Of a stretch of 36,836 nt of DNA, positions 1 to 8,341 are shown in pieces. Below the pieces are notes generated by a model, which saw nothing but the letters and a program-made list of their open reading frames with translations, did no database searches and was not told the DNA's origin. How positions within the stretch are numbered: position 1 is the first letter of the stretch; each line of letters starts with the position of its first letter. A program made the translations under genes and the position numbers. This DNA comes from Clostridia bacterium (GTDB lineage: Bacteria; Bacillota; Clostridia; Oscillospirales; Acutalibacteraceae): the NCBI GenBank assembly GCA_017441385.1, contig JAFRXY010000050.1, positions 1 through 36,836 of the forward strand, given 5' to 3'.

Positions 1-1
1 G

Positions 2-721
2 CTTGAGAGCGGGAACCGGGAATACCTTCTCCGGGCGCTGGAGCTGACGAAGCAGAGCCTTCCGTTGCTCGGGCAGAATACCGACCCGGAGATCAATGAA
101 CAGACGCTTTACGGAAAAATGGCAACTATCTATCTGGGGCTGGACGAAACCGACAAAGCCATCGAGCTGTGGAAAGCCCATAACGCGGGCGGTCTTTACA
201 ACCATAAGATCGGGCAGATTCTCGCCATGCGGGAACGGGGCGAGGAAGCCGCGCCCTTTCTGTCGGAAGCCATGGCGCAGATTGTCAGTGAACTGATCTA
301 TACGGTCACCGGATACATGAATGTCTACGCCAACCGTGGCGACTTCGCCTCCTGCCAGGCAGTCCTGCGCTTCGGGCTTGATTGCTTCTCCGGACTGCGG
401 CAGGAAAACAAGCCGAACTACCTCGACAAGGTGAGCTGCGCCTTGCTCACCTGCCTTGCGTGGTCACAGTGTATGACAGAGCAGCCGGCTCAAGCACGCG
501 CTTCCCTGCAAAAAGCCAGGGAGCTGGCGGCATTCTTTGACAGCGCGCCCAGCTATGACGAGAGCGATATCCGCTTTATTGAGCGCATTGAAGGCGCCAG
601 CGTTCACGACGACATCGGCGCGACCGCAGGGGACGTCATCCGGAATTTACTCGACGAATTCCAGAACCAAGAGCTGACCGCTCTCTGGGAATCCATTTCC
701 AATCAGGAGGAACCACAATGA
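2..721 (+). CDS. C-terminal part of a TPR-like helical protein (5' end outside window)
   Basis: The reading frame is open from the left edge (codons from base 2) without a stop, so the gene begins upstream; the TTG at 65 is only an internal codon. The visible 239 residues are almost entirely amphipathic helices with TPR-like spacing: a segment pairing a small-residue helix with 'ETDKAIELWKAHN', then a later helix pair rich in Ala/Leu. This is the architecture of the C-terminal half of Firmicute XRE/HTH regulators that carry TPR repeats, but the DNA-binding end is not visible, so that identity is inference. Its stop overlaps the start of the ABC exporter gene (ATGA), indicating translational coupling and a probable role in regulating or partnering that exporter. 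Confidence 0.6.
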   Translation, partial: LESGNREYLLRALELTKQSLPLLGQNTDPEINEQTLYGKMATIYLGLDETDKAIELWKAHNAGGLYNHKIGQILAMRERGEEAAPFLSEAMAQIVSELIYTVTGYMNVYANRGDFASCQAVLRFGLDCFSGLRQENKPNYLDKVSCALLTCLAWSQCMTEQPAQARASLQKARELAAFFDSAPSYDESDIRFIERIEGASVHDDIGATAGDVIRNLLDEFQNQELTALWESISNQEEPQ

Positions 722-2487
722 GCAGGAAAACAAACAAGGAAACCAAAACCAACGGACAGACATTGACCAAAAAAGAACTGAAAAAACTGCGCGGACAGTT
801 CAAGCATACGCTGTTTCACAAGAATCATTTCAACCTTTTCATGACCCTGAGCGCCGCGGTGCTGTGTTCCGCGGCGGCTATCGTAAGTTCGTGGCTGCTC
901 AAGGAGGTTTTGGATCTGACTGCGGGGAACAGCCGCTTCGATCTGGTCACACTGCTGATACTCGCTGTCTTCTGTGCCTTGCTGCTTCTGCTGGGCGGTA
1001 TCATCGACTATTGCTTCCTTTCAAGGTTCCGCGCCAAGGCGATGAAGCAGTACCGCTCCTTCGTCTTTGACAAAATCCTGCAAAAGGGCATTCAGGCTTT
1101 TTCCAAAGAGAACACATCGCTCTATATTTCCGCCCTTTCCAACGACGTGAACACCATCGAGCAGGAGTATCTCAGACCCCTGCAAACCAACATCGAAGCG
1201 GGACTGTCCTTTGTCGGCGCACTCGCGCTCATGCTGTGGTACAGCCCCCTGCTGACCCTCATTTCGATAGGCTTTTCACTGCTGCCCATCATTTTCTCGG
1301 TGATCTTCGGCAACAAGGCAGCCATGGCGGAAAAGAATGTCTCCGACAGGAAGGAAAGCTACACCGACGTACAGAAAGACGCTCTCACCGGCTTCAAGGT
1401 GATCAAGAGCTTCAAGGCGGAAAAAAGCATCTCGCACCTGCACGAACAGAAAAACGAGGATGTCGCAAACGCTTCCGATAAACGCTACAAGGCGTCGGTG
1501 CTTGTCACCTACTCTTCCACACTTTCCTCCGTCGTTGTGCAGTTCGGCGTGTTCTTTGTCGCGGCAGCCTTCGCGCTCTCCGGCAAGGGCATCACGGTCG
1601 GTACCGTTCTGGTATTCGCGCAGCTCATGAATTACCTGCTGGCTCCCATCCAGCTCTTCCCGAATTTCTTTGCCGGCAGACAGTCGGCGCTCCGGCTGAT
1701 GGAAAAGCTGGCGGTCGCTCTGAGCCAGAACATTCCCGACGAAGGCGAACACATTCAGCCCAAGCTCACCGAGGGCATTTCCATCCGCAGCCTCGATTTC
1801 GCCTATGAGGAAAACAAGCCGGTGCTCAGCGACGTTGATATGGAAATTGCCGCCGGCGGCTGCTACGCGCTGGTAGGCGGTTCGGGCAGCGGCAAGTCCA
1901 CCGTTCTGAACCTGCTCATGGCAGGTTCCCGCGATTACGGCGGCGAAATTCTCTATGACGGCAAGGAACTCAAAACCCTCTCCCCCAGCTCGCTTTACGA
2001 CCTCGTTTCCATCATTCAGCAGAACGTCTTTGTCTTCAACAGCACCATCCGCAATAATATCACCATGTTCTCGGATTTCCCTGCCGAAGAAGTGGACAGA
2101 GCGGTGAGGATGTCGGGACTTCAAAAGCTCATCGAGGAAAAGGGCGAGGAGTATCTCTGCGGCGAGAACGGCTCCGGACTCTCCGGCGGCGAACGGCAGA
2201 GAATCTCCATTGCACGGGCGCTGCTGCGGAATACCCCCGTGCTGCTGATCGACGAAGCCACCGCCTCCCTTGACAACGAAACATCCTTTGAAGTGCTGGA
2301 CGCGATTCTCGGGCTGGAAGGCTACACCAGAATCATTGTCACCCACGACCTCGACGGGAACATTCTCCGCCGCTGCACGGGCATTTTCACCCTGAAGAAG
2401 GGCGAACTTGCCGAACAGGGTACCTTCGGGGAGTTGATGGACAGGAAGGACTATTTCTATTCGCTCTTTACCGTGTCCCAGAAGTAA
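718..2487 (+). CDS. ABC exporter half-transporter (fused TMD-NBD)
   Basis: 589 residues with a membrane domain (about 35-330, five to six hydrophobic helices) followed by a nucleotide-binding domain, the usual plan and length for type IV ABC exporters (MsbA/LmrA/lantibiotic or peptide exporters). Visible motifs: Walker A GGSGSGKS at about 387-394, signature LSGGE at 488-492, Walker B VLLIDEA at 508-514 and H-loop His543. All ATPase residues look intact. The start overlaps the preceding stop (ATGA) with AGGAGG just upstream in the previous gene. It ends in front of a strong terminator. Only one half-transporter is present, so it acts as a homodimer or pairs with a gene upstream of the window. 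The substrate cannot be told from sequence; drug, peptide or lipid are all possible. Confidence 0.9.
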   Translation: MSRKTNKETKTNGQTLTKKELKKLRGQFKHTLFHKNHFNLFMTLSAAVLCSAAAIVSSWLLKEVLDLTAGNSRFDLVTLLILAVFCALLLLLGGIIDYCFLSRFRAKAMKQYRSFVFDKILQKGIQAFSKENTSLYISALSNDVNTIEQEYLRPLQTNIEAGLSFVGALALMLWYSPLLTLISIGFSLLPIIFSVIFGNKAAMAEKNVSDRKESYTDVQKDALTGFKVIKSFKAEKSISHLHEQKNEDVANASDKRYKASVLVTYSSTLSSVVVQFGVFFVAAAFALSGKGITVGTVLVFAQLMNYLLAPIQLFPNFFAGRQSALRLMEKLAVALSQNIPDEGEHIQPKLTEGISIRSLDFAYEENKPVLSDVDMEIAAGGCYALVGGSGSGKSTVLNLLMAGSRDYGGEILYDGKELKTLSPSSLYDLVSIIQQNVFVFNSTIRNNITMFSDFPAEEVDRAVRMSGLQKLIEEKGEEYLCGENGSGLSGGERQRISIARALLRNTPVLLIDEATASLDNETSFEVLDAILGLEGYTRIIVTHDLDGNILRRCTGIFTLKKGELAEQGTFGELMDRKDYFYSLFTVSQK

Positions 2488-2530
2488 CGGGATTGCCCTT
2501 CATCCTTCATTAACAGACATATTTTTCTAA

Positions 2531-2580
2531 AAAAATCCTGCAAAGGCTGCCGGTTTCCGGCGTGTTTGCAGGAATTTTTT
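2531..2580 (+). terminator. Rho-independent terminator after ABC exporter
   Basis: Stem CCTGCAAA (2537-2544) pairs with TTTGCAGG (2565-2572), with an inner GCCGG/CCGGC stem, followed by AATTTTTT. Runs of A on the 5' side make it potentially bidirectional. It separates the exporter unit from the DegV operon. Confidence 0.85.
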
Positions 2581-2591
2581 ATCGCGTAATG

Positions 2592-2620
2592 TTGAAATCT
2601 TCATTTTCTTCGGGTATAAT
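2592..2620 (+). promoter_or_regulatory. Sigma-A-type promoter for the DegV operon
   Basis: TTGAAA (2592-2597), 17-bp spacer, TATAAT (2615-2620). The predicted start near 2627 leaves a roughly 60-nt leader carrying AGGAGG at 2671-2676 before the ATG at 2688. Confidence 0.8.
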
Positions 2621-2687
2621 GAAACTGGCAAGCCGCTGAAAGTGACGGCTGAAATTCAGGATTGAAAAAAAGGAGGTTCTGCAATTT

Positions 2688-3545
2688 ATGAACAAGCAGA
2701 AAATTGCGATTATGGCGGATTCCGGCACCGACGTGCCTCCGAATTACCGCGAGAAATACGGCATTTACTGGCTGCCGCTCATCATCAATTATTCCGACGG
2801 ACAATACCTCGACGGCGTGGACATTCAACCCCATGAAATGTACGACAGGCTGCCGACGGAGATTCCCAAGACTTCGCTGCCCGACAGGGGCATGGTGACC
2901 GACCTGTTTGACCGCATCAGGGCGGACGGTTACGAGAAAGTGCTGGTCGTCACCATTTCATCGGGACTCAGCGGCACCTTCAACATGGTGCGTCTGACCG
3001 CCGAGGATTACAGGGGGCTGGAAATCTCGGTGCTGGACAGCCGGAATATTTCCATCGGTTCGGGGCTGCTGGCGATCCGCGCCGCCCAGATGGTCAATGA
3101 CGAGGGAATGGAATGGGAAGAGCTGATTCTGAAAATGAAGCATGAAGTTCCCAAGTCCAAGGTCTTCTTCTGCTTAGATACGCTGAAATACCTGCAAAAA
3201 GGCGGGAGAATAGGCCTTGTTTCCGCCATGCTCGGCATGTCGCTCAGCCTGAAGCCCATCATCTCCTGCAACGCCGACGGCGTGTATTACACCGTCGCCA
3301 AGGCCATCGGCCGGGCGCGTTCCATTCAGAAGGTGCTTGACCTCGCGAAGGATTTCGCTTCGCAGGCATCCCACAGCGAACTCGCCGTGATGAACGGCTA
3401 CGCGGAGGAGGAAGGCATCGCCACCCGCAAACGCGCCGAGGCGTTCATCGTCAACGGCACGGTGACGGTCACCGGACAGATCGGCGCGGCGCTGGGCGTT
3501 CACACCGGCCCCGGACTCATCGGGATAGGCGTGCTGCAAAGATAA
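2688..3545 (+). CDS. DegV family fatty-acid-binding protein
   Basis: 285 residues, normal length for the DegV family, whose members (FakB in Staphylococcus) hold a fatty acid for phosphorylation by the FakA kinase. Family marks seen: the N-terminal ADSGTD, the K-T62-S63 loop, SSGLSGTF at 91-98 and KGGRIG at about 171-176, with a C-terminal HTGPGLIGI segment. The start is set by an ideal AGGAGG seven to twelve bases upstream of ATG. No FakA gene is visible in the window. The gene is the first of a cluster with an SDR gene one base downstream, so the two are co-transcribed. Binding of a specific fatty acid is inferred from the family only. Confidence 0.92.
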   Translation: MNKQKIAIMADSGTDVPPNYREKYGIYWLPLIINYSDGQYLDGVDIQPHEMYDRLPTEIPKTSLPDRGMVTDLFDRIRADGYEKVLVVTISSGLSGTFNMVRLTAEDYRGLEISVLDSRNISIGSGLLAIRAAQMVNDEGMEWEELILKMKHEVPKSKVFFCLDTLKYLQKGGRIGLVSAMLGMSLSLKPIISCNADGVYYTVAKAIGRARSIQKVLDLAKDFASQASHSELAVMNGYAEEEGIATRKRAEAFIVNGTVTVTGQIGAALGVHTGPGLIGIGVLQR

Positions 3546-3546
3546 G

Positions 3547-4341
3547 ATGAAGGATATTCTGATTACCGGCGCGAACGGCGGCATGGGAAGGGCGACCGTC
3601 GATTGGTTCGTTAAAAACGGCTGCCGCGTGTTCGCCCTCGACAGGGATACATGCGAAGCGCGGGACAACGTCATTCCCATTCAGGCGGACGTGACCGACG
3701 AAAGCAGCGTATCGGCAGCCTTGGAAGCGGTTCGCGCGGAAACGGATTCGCTCTGCGGCATCATTCATCTGGCGGGCATCTATATGCTTGATTCGCTGGT
3801 GGAAATGGAGCCGGAGACATTCGAACGCGCCTTCCGGGTGAATGTCGGCGGGGCATTCCTCGTCAACCGTACCTTCCTGCCGCTGCTGCAAAAGGGCGCG
3901 AAGATCATCCTGCTGACCAGCGAGCTGGCCGTGCGGGATCCTCTCCCCTTCACGGGTCTTTACGGCGTCACCAAGACCGCGCTGGACCAATACGCCTATT
4001 CTCTCCGCATGGAGCTGCAACTCATGGGAATCAGCGTGTCGGTGCTTCGCGCCGGCGCGGTGGACACCGGCATGATCAGCGCTTCCACCAAGGCGCTGGA
4101 CAATTTCTGCCACCACACAAAACTCTACGCCGTCAACGCCAAGCGCTTCCGGGAGATCGTGGATGGCGTGGAAGCCCGCAAGATTCCGCCCGCGAAGATT
4201 GCAACCAAGCTCTATAGAATCTTCACCCGCAAAAAGCCGGCATTCGCCTATTCCATCAACCGCAATATTTTGTTGATACTGCTGGATTTTTTACCAAAGC
4301 GGGCGAGATTTTTCATCATCAAAAAAGTCTTATCCAGATAA
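3547..4341 (+). CDS. Short-chain dehydrogenase/reductase (SDR)
   Basis: 264 residues with the classical SDR pattern: nucleotide-binding TGANGGMG at 7-14, an N-A-G-like LAGIY segment at about 76-80, catalytic Ser125, Tyr139 and Lys143 (YGVTK), and the 'RAGAVDTGM' loop after the catalytic site. It should bind NAD(P)(H) in the cytoplasm and oxidise or reduce an alcohol/ketone. The C-terminal ~40 residues are hydrophobic then basic (ILLDFLPKRARFFIIKK), which could touch the membrane; this suggests a lipid-like substrate, as does the adjacent DegV protein, but that is inference. Start codon ATG lies one base after the DegV stop. Confidence 0.9.
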   Translation: MKDILITGANGGMGRATVDWFVKNGCRVFALDRDTCEARDNVIPIQADVTDESSVSAALEAVRAETDSLCGIIHLAGIYMLDSLVEMEPETFERAFRVNVGGAFLVNRTFLPLLQKGAKIILLTSELAVRDPLPFTGLYGVTKTALDQYAYSLRMELQLMGISVSVLRAGAVDTGMISASTKALDNFCHHTKLYAVNAKRFREIVDGVEARKIPPAKIATKLYRIFTRKKPAFAYSINRNILLILLDFLPKRARFFIIKKVLSR

Positions 4342-4350
4342 GGAGCAAAA

Positions 4351-5298
4351 ATGAAAATCCTAGTCAGCGCGTGCCTTCTCGGGCAGAAATGCAAGTACAA
4401 CGGCGGCGACAATTTCAATAAGAAGGTAGCCGCGTTGCAAGCGGAACATGAAATCATCCCCGTCTGTCCGGAAGTCGCGGGAGGATTGCCTGTGCCGCGC
4501 ATTCCCTGCGAGATTGTGGGCGGCGAAGTCATTGACCGATCCGGCGTGAGCCGGGACGTGGAATTCCGCGACGGCGCTCAGAAATGCCTTGCCGTTGCGG
4601 AAAGGGAGAATATCGACTTAGCCATCCTGCAATCCCGCAGCCCTTCCTGCGGCGTGGGAAAAATTTACGACGGCACCTTCTCCGGCAGGCTCACGGAAGG
4701 CTCCGGCGTGTTCGCTTCGCTGCTCATGGAAAAGGGATTCCGGGTGACGGATTCGGAGAATTTTGCAAAGAACCCCGGGAGCGGAATGATTGACATAGCA
4801 AAATTTTCCGGACGCTGCCGCGTCCGCTGTCTGCATTACTCCGACATTCCGGCTGTTTATTCACTGTGCAAGGGAAACCCGCAGTATTATCAGTATTGCC
4901 CGCCATTCGTCACGGAGCGGAGCATTCTTGACGATATGAGAGCGCTGCCGCCCCGAAAGGATTATCCGGACAAGTATTACATCGGATATTTTGACGGTGA
5001 AAAGCTCATCGCCGTGATGGATTTCATTATGGCGTATCCTGACGAAGAAACCGCCTTCATCGGCTTCTTTATGGTGGAGGCTTCCGAGCAGCGCAAAGGC
5101 GTCGGCAGCGGCATTATCGACGAACTGTGCCGTTATCTGAAAGGCATAGGGATCAGAAGAATCAGGCTCGGCTGGGTCAGCGGCAACCCGCAGGCAGCCG
5201 GATTCTGGCGCAAGAACGGATTCAGGGAAACAGGAGTCACCTATGACACAGAGAATTACACCGTCACCGTGGCTATGCGGGAACTGAGTGTGATCTGA
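4351..5298 (+). CDS. DUF523 domain fused to a GNAT N-acetyltransferase
   Basis: 315 residues. Residues 1 to about 145 match the DUF523 pattern: SACLLGQKCKYNGG near the N-terminus, CPEVAGGLPVPR at about 37-48 and the SRSPSCG motif near 96-102, with conserved cysteines. Residues ~155-315 form a GNAT domain with the acetyl-CoA-binding loop QRKGVGSG at 247-254 and the closing NPQAAGFWRKNGF segment. Both domains look complete, so this is a true fusion rather than a read-through of two genes; no stop or internal start signal separates them. RBS AAGGAG overlaps the SDR stop codon, so the gene is in the same operon. DUF523 function is not established; the GNAT acceptor is unknown. Confidence 0.88.
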   Translation: MKILVSACLLGQKCKYNGGDNFNKKVAALQAEHEIIPVCPEVAGGLPVPRIPCEIVGGEVIDRSGVSRDVEFRDGAQKCLAVAERENIDLAILQSRSPSCGVGKIYDGTFSGRLTEGSGVFASLLMEKGFRVTDSENFAKNPGSGMIDIAKFSGRCRVRCLHYSDIPAVYSLCKGNPQYYQYCPPFVTERSILDDMRALPPRKDYPDKYYIGYFDGEKLIAVMDFIMAYPDEETAFIGFFMVEASEQRKGVGSGIIDELCRYLKGIGIRRIRLGWVSGNPQAAGFWRKNGFRETGVTYDTENYTVTVAMRELSVI

Positions 5299-5332
5299 CA
5301 GAAAATTTTTTCAAAAGAAGGAAGGAACCAAT

Positions 5333-5980
5333 ATGACAACATTCAGACCGAAAACGCAGAAATGCTACATCTGCGGCAAAGAAAGCAGACACAGAGTCCT
5401 CACCAGCACCAATTCATTCGGCTCCCCGGACCTTGATCTCCGTCCGCCCGAAATGCAGAGAAGCACCATGCCCTACTGGGTAACGGTCTGCCCTTCCTGT
5501 GGATATGCCGCACGTGACCTGTCGGATGAAACCGGCGTATCAGAAGACTGGCTCAAATCGGAAAGCTATCTCACCTGTGACGGTATTCCGTTTGAATCAC
5601 ATCTGGCAATAAATTTCTACCGGCATTATCTGATCTGTATGCAGGACAGGAAAACAGAGGATGCGTTCTTCGCCCTTCTGCACGCCGCGTGGTCATGCGA
5701 TGACGTCCATCACACAGAAAGGGCGGTCAAATGCCGTGAAATGGCTATTCCGTTGATAGAACAGCTGATCGAAACAGACAACGAACACAAAAACTATTTT
5801 CTTCTCATCAAAGCTGATCTGTTGCGACGATCAGGACAATTCGACCGCCTTGCGGAGGAATATTCCTCCGTCCGGTTTGACGACGATAAAGACAACCGGA
5901 TTCTCGCGTTTCAGCTCGAAAAGGCAAAGGAGAATGACACAGGCTGTTATCGGATAGCAGACACCAACCCCAAAAATTAA
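5333..5980 (+). CDS. DUF2225-like cysteine-motif protein
   Basis: 215 residues. Two CxxC pairs, C11-x2-C14 (CYICGK) and C53-x2-C56 (CPSCGYAA), flank a ~40-residue segment, followed by a helical, TPR-like C-terminal half. This layout resembles the DUF2225 (COG1655) family of Firmicutes, thought to bind a metal through the Cys pairs. RBS AAGGAAGGA lies upstream of the ATG. It lies 34 bases after the DUF523-GNAT gene with no terminator between, so it is probably in the same operon. It uses more A/T-ending codons (CACAGA, GATCTG) than its neighbours. Function unknown. Confidence 0.7.
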   Translation: MTTFRPKTQKCYICGKESRHRVLTSTNSFGSPDLDLRPPEMQRSTMPYWVTVCPSCGYAARDLSDETGVSEDWLKSESYLTCDGIPFESHLAINFYRHYLICMQDRKTEDAFFALLHAAWSCDDVHHTERAVKCREMAIPLIEQLIETDNEHKNYFLLIKADLLRRSGQFDRLAEEYSSVRFDDDKDNRILAFQLEKAKENDTGCYRIADTNPKN

Positions 5981-6009
5981 AATCTTTCTCTGACAGGAGA
6001 TGAACCGTA

Positions 6010-7098
6010 ATGGCATTTGTTTCCATGATGTTTGTATTTTTCCTCATTGCGGCGGTGATTCTCGGGGCGCTGCTGATCACGGGGCTGGTGCTGCTCATTG
6101 TCGGCATTGTCAGAAAGTGCAGTCAGAAAAACGCCGGCAAAAAATCCCCCGCCGTGCTCATTGCAACCGGCGCTGTGCTGCTGGCGATTCCGGTGGTCCT
6201 AGCGGTGGGACTGGGCATCTGGGGCGTTTCCGCCGCTGTCAGTACGGCCTTCAAACGCACGCAGTACGAATGTGTGCCCGACCGCTGGCGGAATGAATGG
6301 GTAACCGATTCGCGGGCGGAGGAAGATATCCTCGACGCGCTCTTTACCTCGGCGGATAACGGCGACCGCGAGGCGTTCGGTAAAAATTTCACCCCCGAAC
6401 TGCAAAGCCGGGAGGACTTCACCGAGGCGGTCAACGCCTTTTTCTCCGCCTATCCCAAGGGATTGGCCGGCTGTGAACAAAAGGACAAAGGCGGCGGCGG
6501 CTCCGCTTCTTACAACTACGGTCACAATGTCAAGAACGACTCGGTGCATTTCAACACCACCCTCGGCGGGGAATGGTATTACATCAGCGTGGAATTCTGC
6601 TATGACAATACCGACGAGCCGGACAAGGTGGGCGTGACGGACTTCAAAATCATGAATCTGGAAGGCGCCGCGGCCTTCTTCGACGAATACTGGCGCGACA
6701 CGGATTACGGCAGCGACGTGTATCTGTGTTGCGACATAAAAAGCCCGGATGAGGTCAACGCCCGTCTGATCGGCGGTCAGCCCTTCCTCTGGACGCCCAC
6801 CGACACGCCAAAGCTGACGGCGGACGAGCTTCGTGAACTGCTGAAGGAAAACAAGCGGCTGGATTCTCCCGCCCTGCTTGAAAAGCTGGGCGCACCCAAC
6901 GCCTTCTGCAAATACGTCAATTCCAATGCCTACGAATATTACTACGAGCTTCAGGACAGAAACGGGCAGCCCTGCTACGCCGAACTCGAAACCGACGCGC
7001 CCGACGGAGAAATCTTCATGGCGTTCATCTGCACGCCGACGGAATACGATTTCGACTACACCCTCTTTGACGAAGATAACAACGACAACGGCGAATAA
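6010..7098 (+). CDS. Membrane-anchored protein, DUF5104-like, paralogue A
   Basis: 362 residues. Two hydrophobic segments at about 4-36 and 48-75 are separated by a basic KCSQKNAGKKS loop, then a soluble domain that should face outside. The domain starts with a 'YECVPDRWRNEW' block, then 'AEEDILDALFTSADNGDREAF', which resembles DUF5104-type proteins, and ends in 'FICTPTEYDFDYTLF'. The neighbouring gene encodes a clear paralogue with the same order of blocks. Start is ATG at 6010 with AGGAGA at 5995-6000. No catalytic motif is recognised; a function in the envelope is inference. Confidence 0.75.
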   Translation: MAFVSMMFVFFLIAAVILGALLITGLVLLIVGIVRKCSQKNAGKKSPAVLIATGAVLLAIPVVLAVGLGIWGVSAAVSTAFKRTQYECVPDRWRNEWVTDSRAEEDILDALFTSADNGDREAFGKNFTPELQSREDFTEAVNAFFSAYPKGLAGCEQKDKGGGGSASYNYGHNVKNDSVHFNTTLGGEWYYISVEFCYDNTDEPDKVGVTDFKIMNLEGAAAFFDEYWRDTDYGSDVYLCCDIKSPDEVNARLIGGQPFLWTPTDTPKLTADELRELLKENKRLDSPALLEKLGAPNAFCKYVNSNAYEYYYELQDRNGQPCYAELETDAPDGEIFMAFICTPTEYDFDYTLFDEDNNDNGE

Positions 7099-7103
7099 AA
7101 GAC

Positions 7104-7132
7104 TTGCTTTTTCTCTCCCCATACGCTATGAT
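7104..7132 (+). promoter_or_regulatory. Promoter for paralogue B
   Basis: TTGCTT (7104-7109), 17-bp spacer, TATGAT (7127-7132), in the 73-bp gap between the two paralogues. It would let the second copy be transcribed separately from the first. Confidence 0.65.
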
Positions 7133-7171
7133 AGTATTGAACCACCAAAACAATTAAGGATGTGAATTGCC

Positions 7172-8239
7172 ATGTTATCTGCCATCAAATCACTTCTTCT
7201 CATCATTTTAGCGGTTATCGGACTGGCGCTGTCGTTGTTGATCGGCTTTATTCTGCTGATTCGCGGCATATTGAAAAAGCCGCTTGCCGAATACGCCGGC
7301 TCTACTTACCCCAAGAAACTGATGATCACCGGCATTGTGATGATTCTGATTCCCTTTGCCGCCATCGCGGGGCTTTCCATATGGGGGATCACCTCATCGG
7401 CCAACACCATTTACACCCGTGCGCATTATGAATGCGTGCCCGATATATGGAGAAACGAGTCGGTTTCCCGCAACAAAGCGGAGGAGGATATCATCCGTAA
7501 TCTTCTCGCCTCCGCGGACAAAGGCAACCGCGAAGCCTTCGCGAAGAATTTCACGCCGGAGATACAGAAGAAAAAGGGCTTCGACAAAGCAGTGGTGGAT
7601 TTCTTTGAGAATTATCCCGGCGGGCTTGCGGGGTATAAAATCTACAACAAAACCCTGACGGAACCCGATCTTCCCGACAGTGATTCCACTATCAAAACCG
7701 ACAGCCTTTCCTTCAGGTGCGGTTCCTATGGAGAGTGGTATTTCGTTGTTCTGAAATACTGCTATTACAATCCGGATGAACCCGACAAGGTAGGCGTGAC
7801 GGAATTCCGGGTGATGAATCTCGAAGCTGCCGCGGTTTACTACGAAAATGAAGAGGCTAACACCGCAAGCGATTTTCCCGTCTGCGACATCAGAAGCGGC
7901 AGCGACATCAACGCGCGTCTGGTCGGAGGCAGAGCCTATCTCTGGACCGACACCGATACGCCGAAGATTTCGGAGGAGGAACTGCGCGGACTGGTGGAAT
8001 TGTACGACCGGCTTGACGACCCGGCATTAAAGAACGCCATCGGTGAGCCTAATCTCATTATCAAAGAGACCGGCAGCAATGAATACGGCTATTTCTTTGA
8101 ACTTACCGCACAGAACGGCGAACCGCGCTACGCATATGTTCAGACCGACTCCGAGCGCGGCAAAATTCTCTGGGCGCTGATCTGTACGCCGTATGAAGTC
8201 CAGTATAACCACACCCTTGTCGAATACAAAAAGCAATAA
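7172..8239 (+). CDS. Membrane-anchored protein, DUF5104-like, paralogue B
   Basis: 355 residues and the same plan as the preceding gene: two N-terminal hydrophobic helices around a basic loop, 'HYECVPDIWRNESV', 'AEEDIIRNLLASADKGNREAFAKNFTPE', a 'DEPDKVGVTEFRVMNLE' block, 'INARLVGGRAYLWTDTDTPK' and the end 'LICTPYEVQYNHTL'. The pair is a tandem duplication; identity is high in these blocks and low between, so the duplication is not recent. RBS AAGGATG at 7155-7161 fits ATG 7172. It has its own promoter and a strong terminator behind it. Function unknown. Confidence 0.75.
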   Translation: MLSAIKSLLLIILAVIGLALSLLIGFILLIRGILKKPLAEYAGSTYPKKLMITGIVMILIPFAAIAGLSIWGITSSANTIYTRAHYECVPDIWRNESVSRNKAEEDIIRNLLASADKGNREAFAKNFTPEIQKKKGFDKAVVDFFENYPGGLAGYKIYNKTLTEPDLPDSDSTIKTDSLSFRCGSYGEWYFVVLKYCYYNPDEPDKVGVTEFRVMNLEAAAVYYENEEANTASDFPVCDIRSGSDINARLVGGRAYLWTDTDTPKISEEELRGLVELYDRLDDPALKNAIGEPNLIIKETGSNEYGYFFELTAQNGEPRYAYVQTDSERGKILWALICTPYEVQYNHTLVEYKKQ

Positions 8240-8250
8240 CATCCCCTCAG

Positions 8251-8295
8251 CAGCCCTGCCGAAGTATGATTTTTCGGCAGGGCTGTTTGTATTTT
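8251..8295 (+). terminator. Rho-independent terminator after paralogue B
   Basis: CAGCCCTGCCGAA (8251-8263) pairs with TTCGGCAGGGCTG (8273-8285) around a short loop, followed by TTTGTATTTT. A 13-bp perfect stem. Confidence 0.9.
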
Positions 8296-8341
8296 CGGTG
8301 AATAATCCGGCAATACTATTTCCGGAAGGATGTGATCGGAT

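Noticed and set aside
1-64. TTG at 65 as the start of the first protein
   Set aside because: The frame is open to the left edge and there is no RBS at the TTG, so the gene starts upstream of the window.
1276-2346. A 356-codon minus-strand frame opposite the ABC exporter
   Set aside because: Shadow of the exporter gene; lacks RBS and recognisable domain.
2621-2687. A riboswitch in the leader of the DegV operon
   Set aside because: The leader is only about 60 nt and shows no conserved aptamer fold; the same holds for the other promoter leaders in the window.
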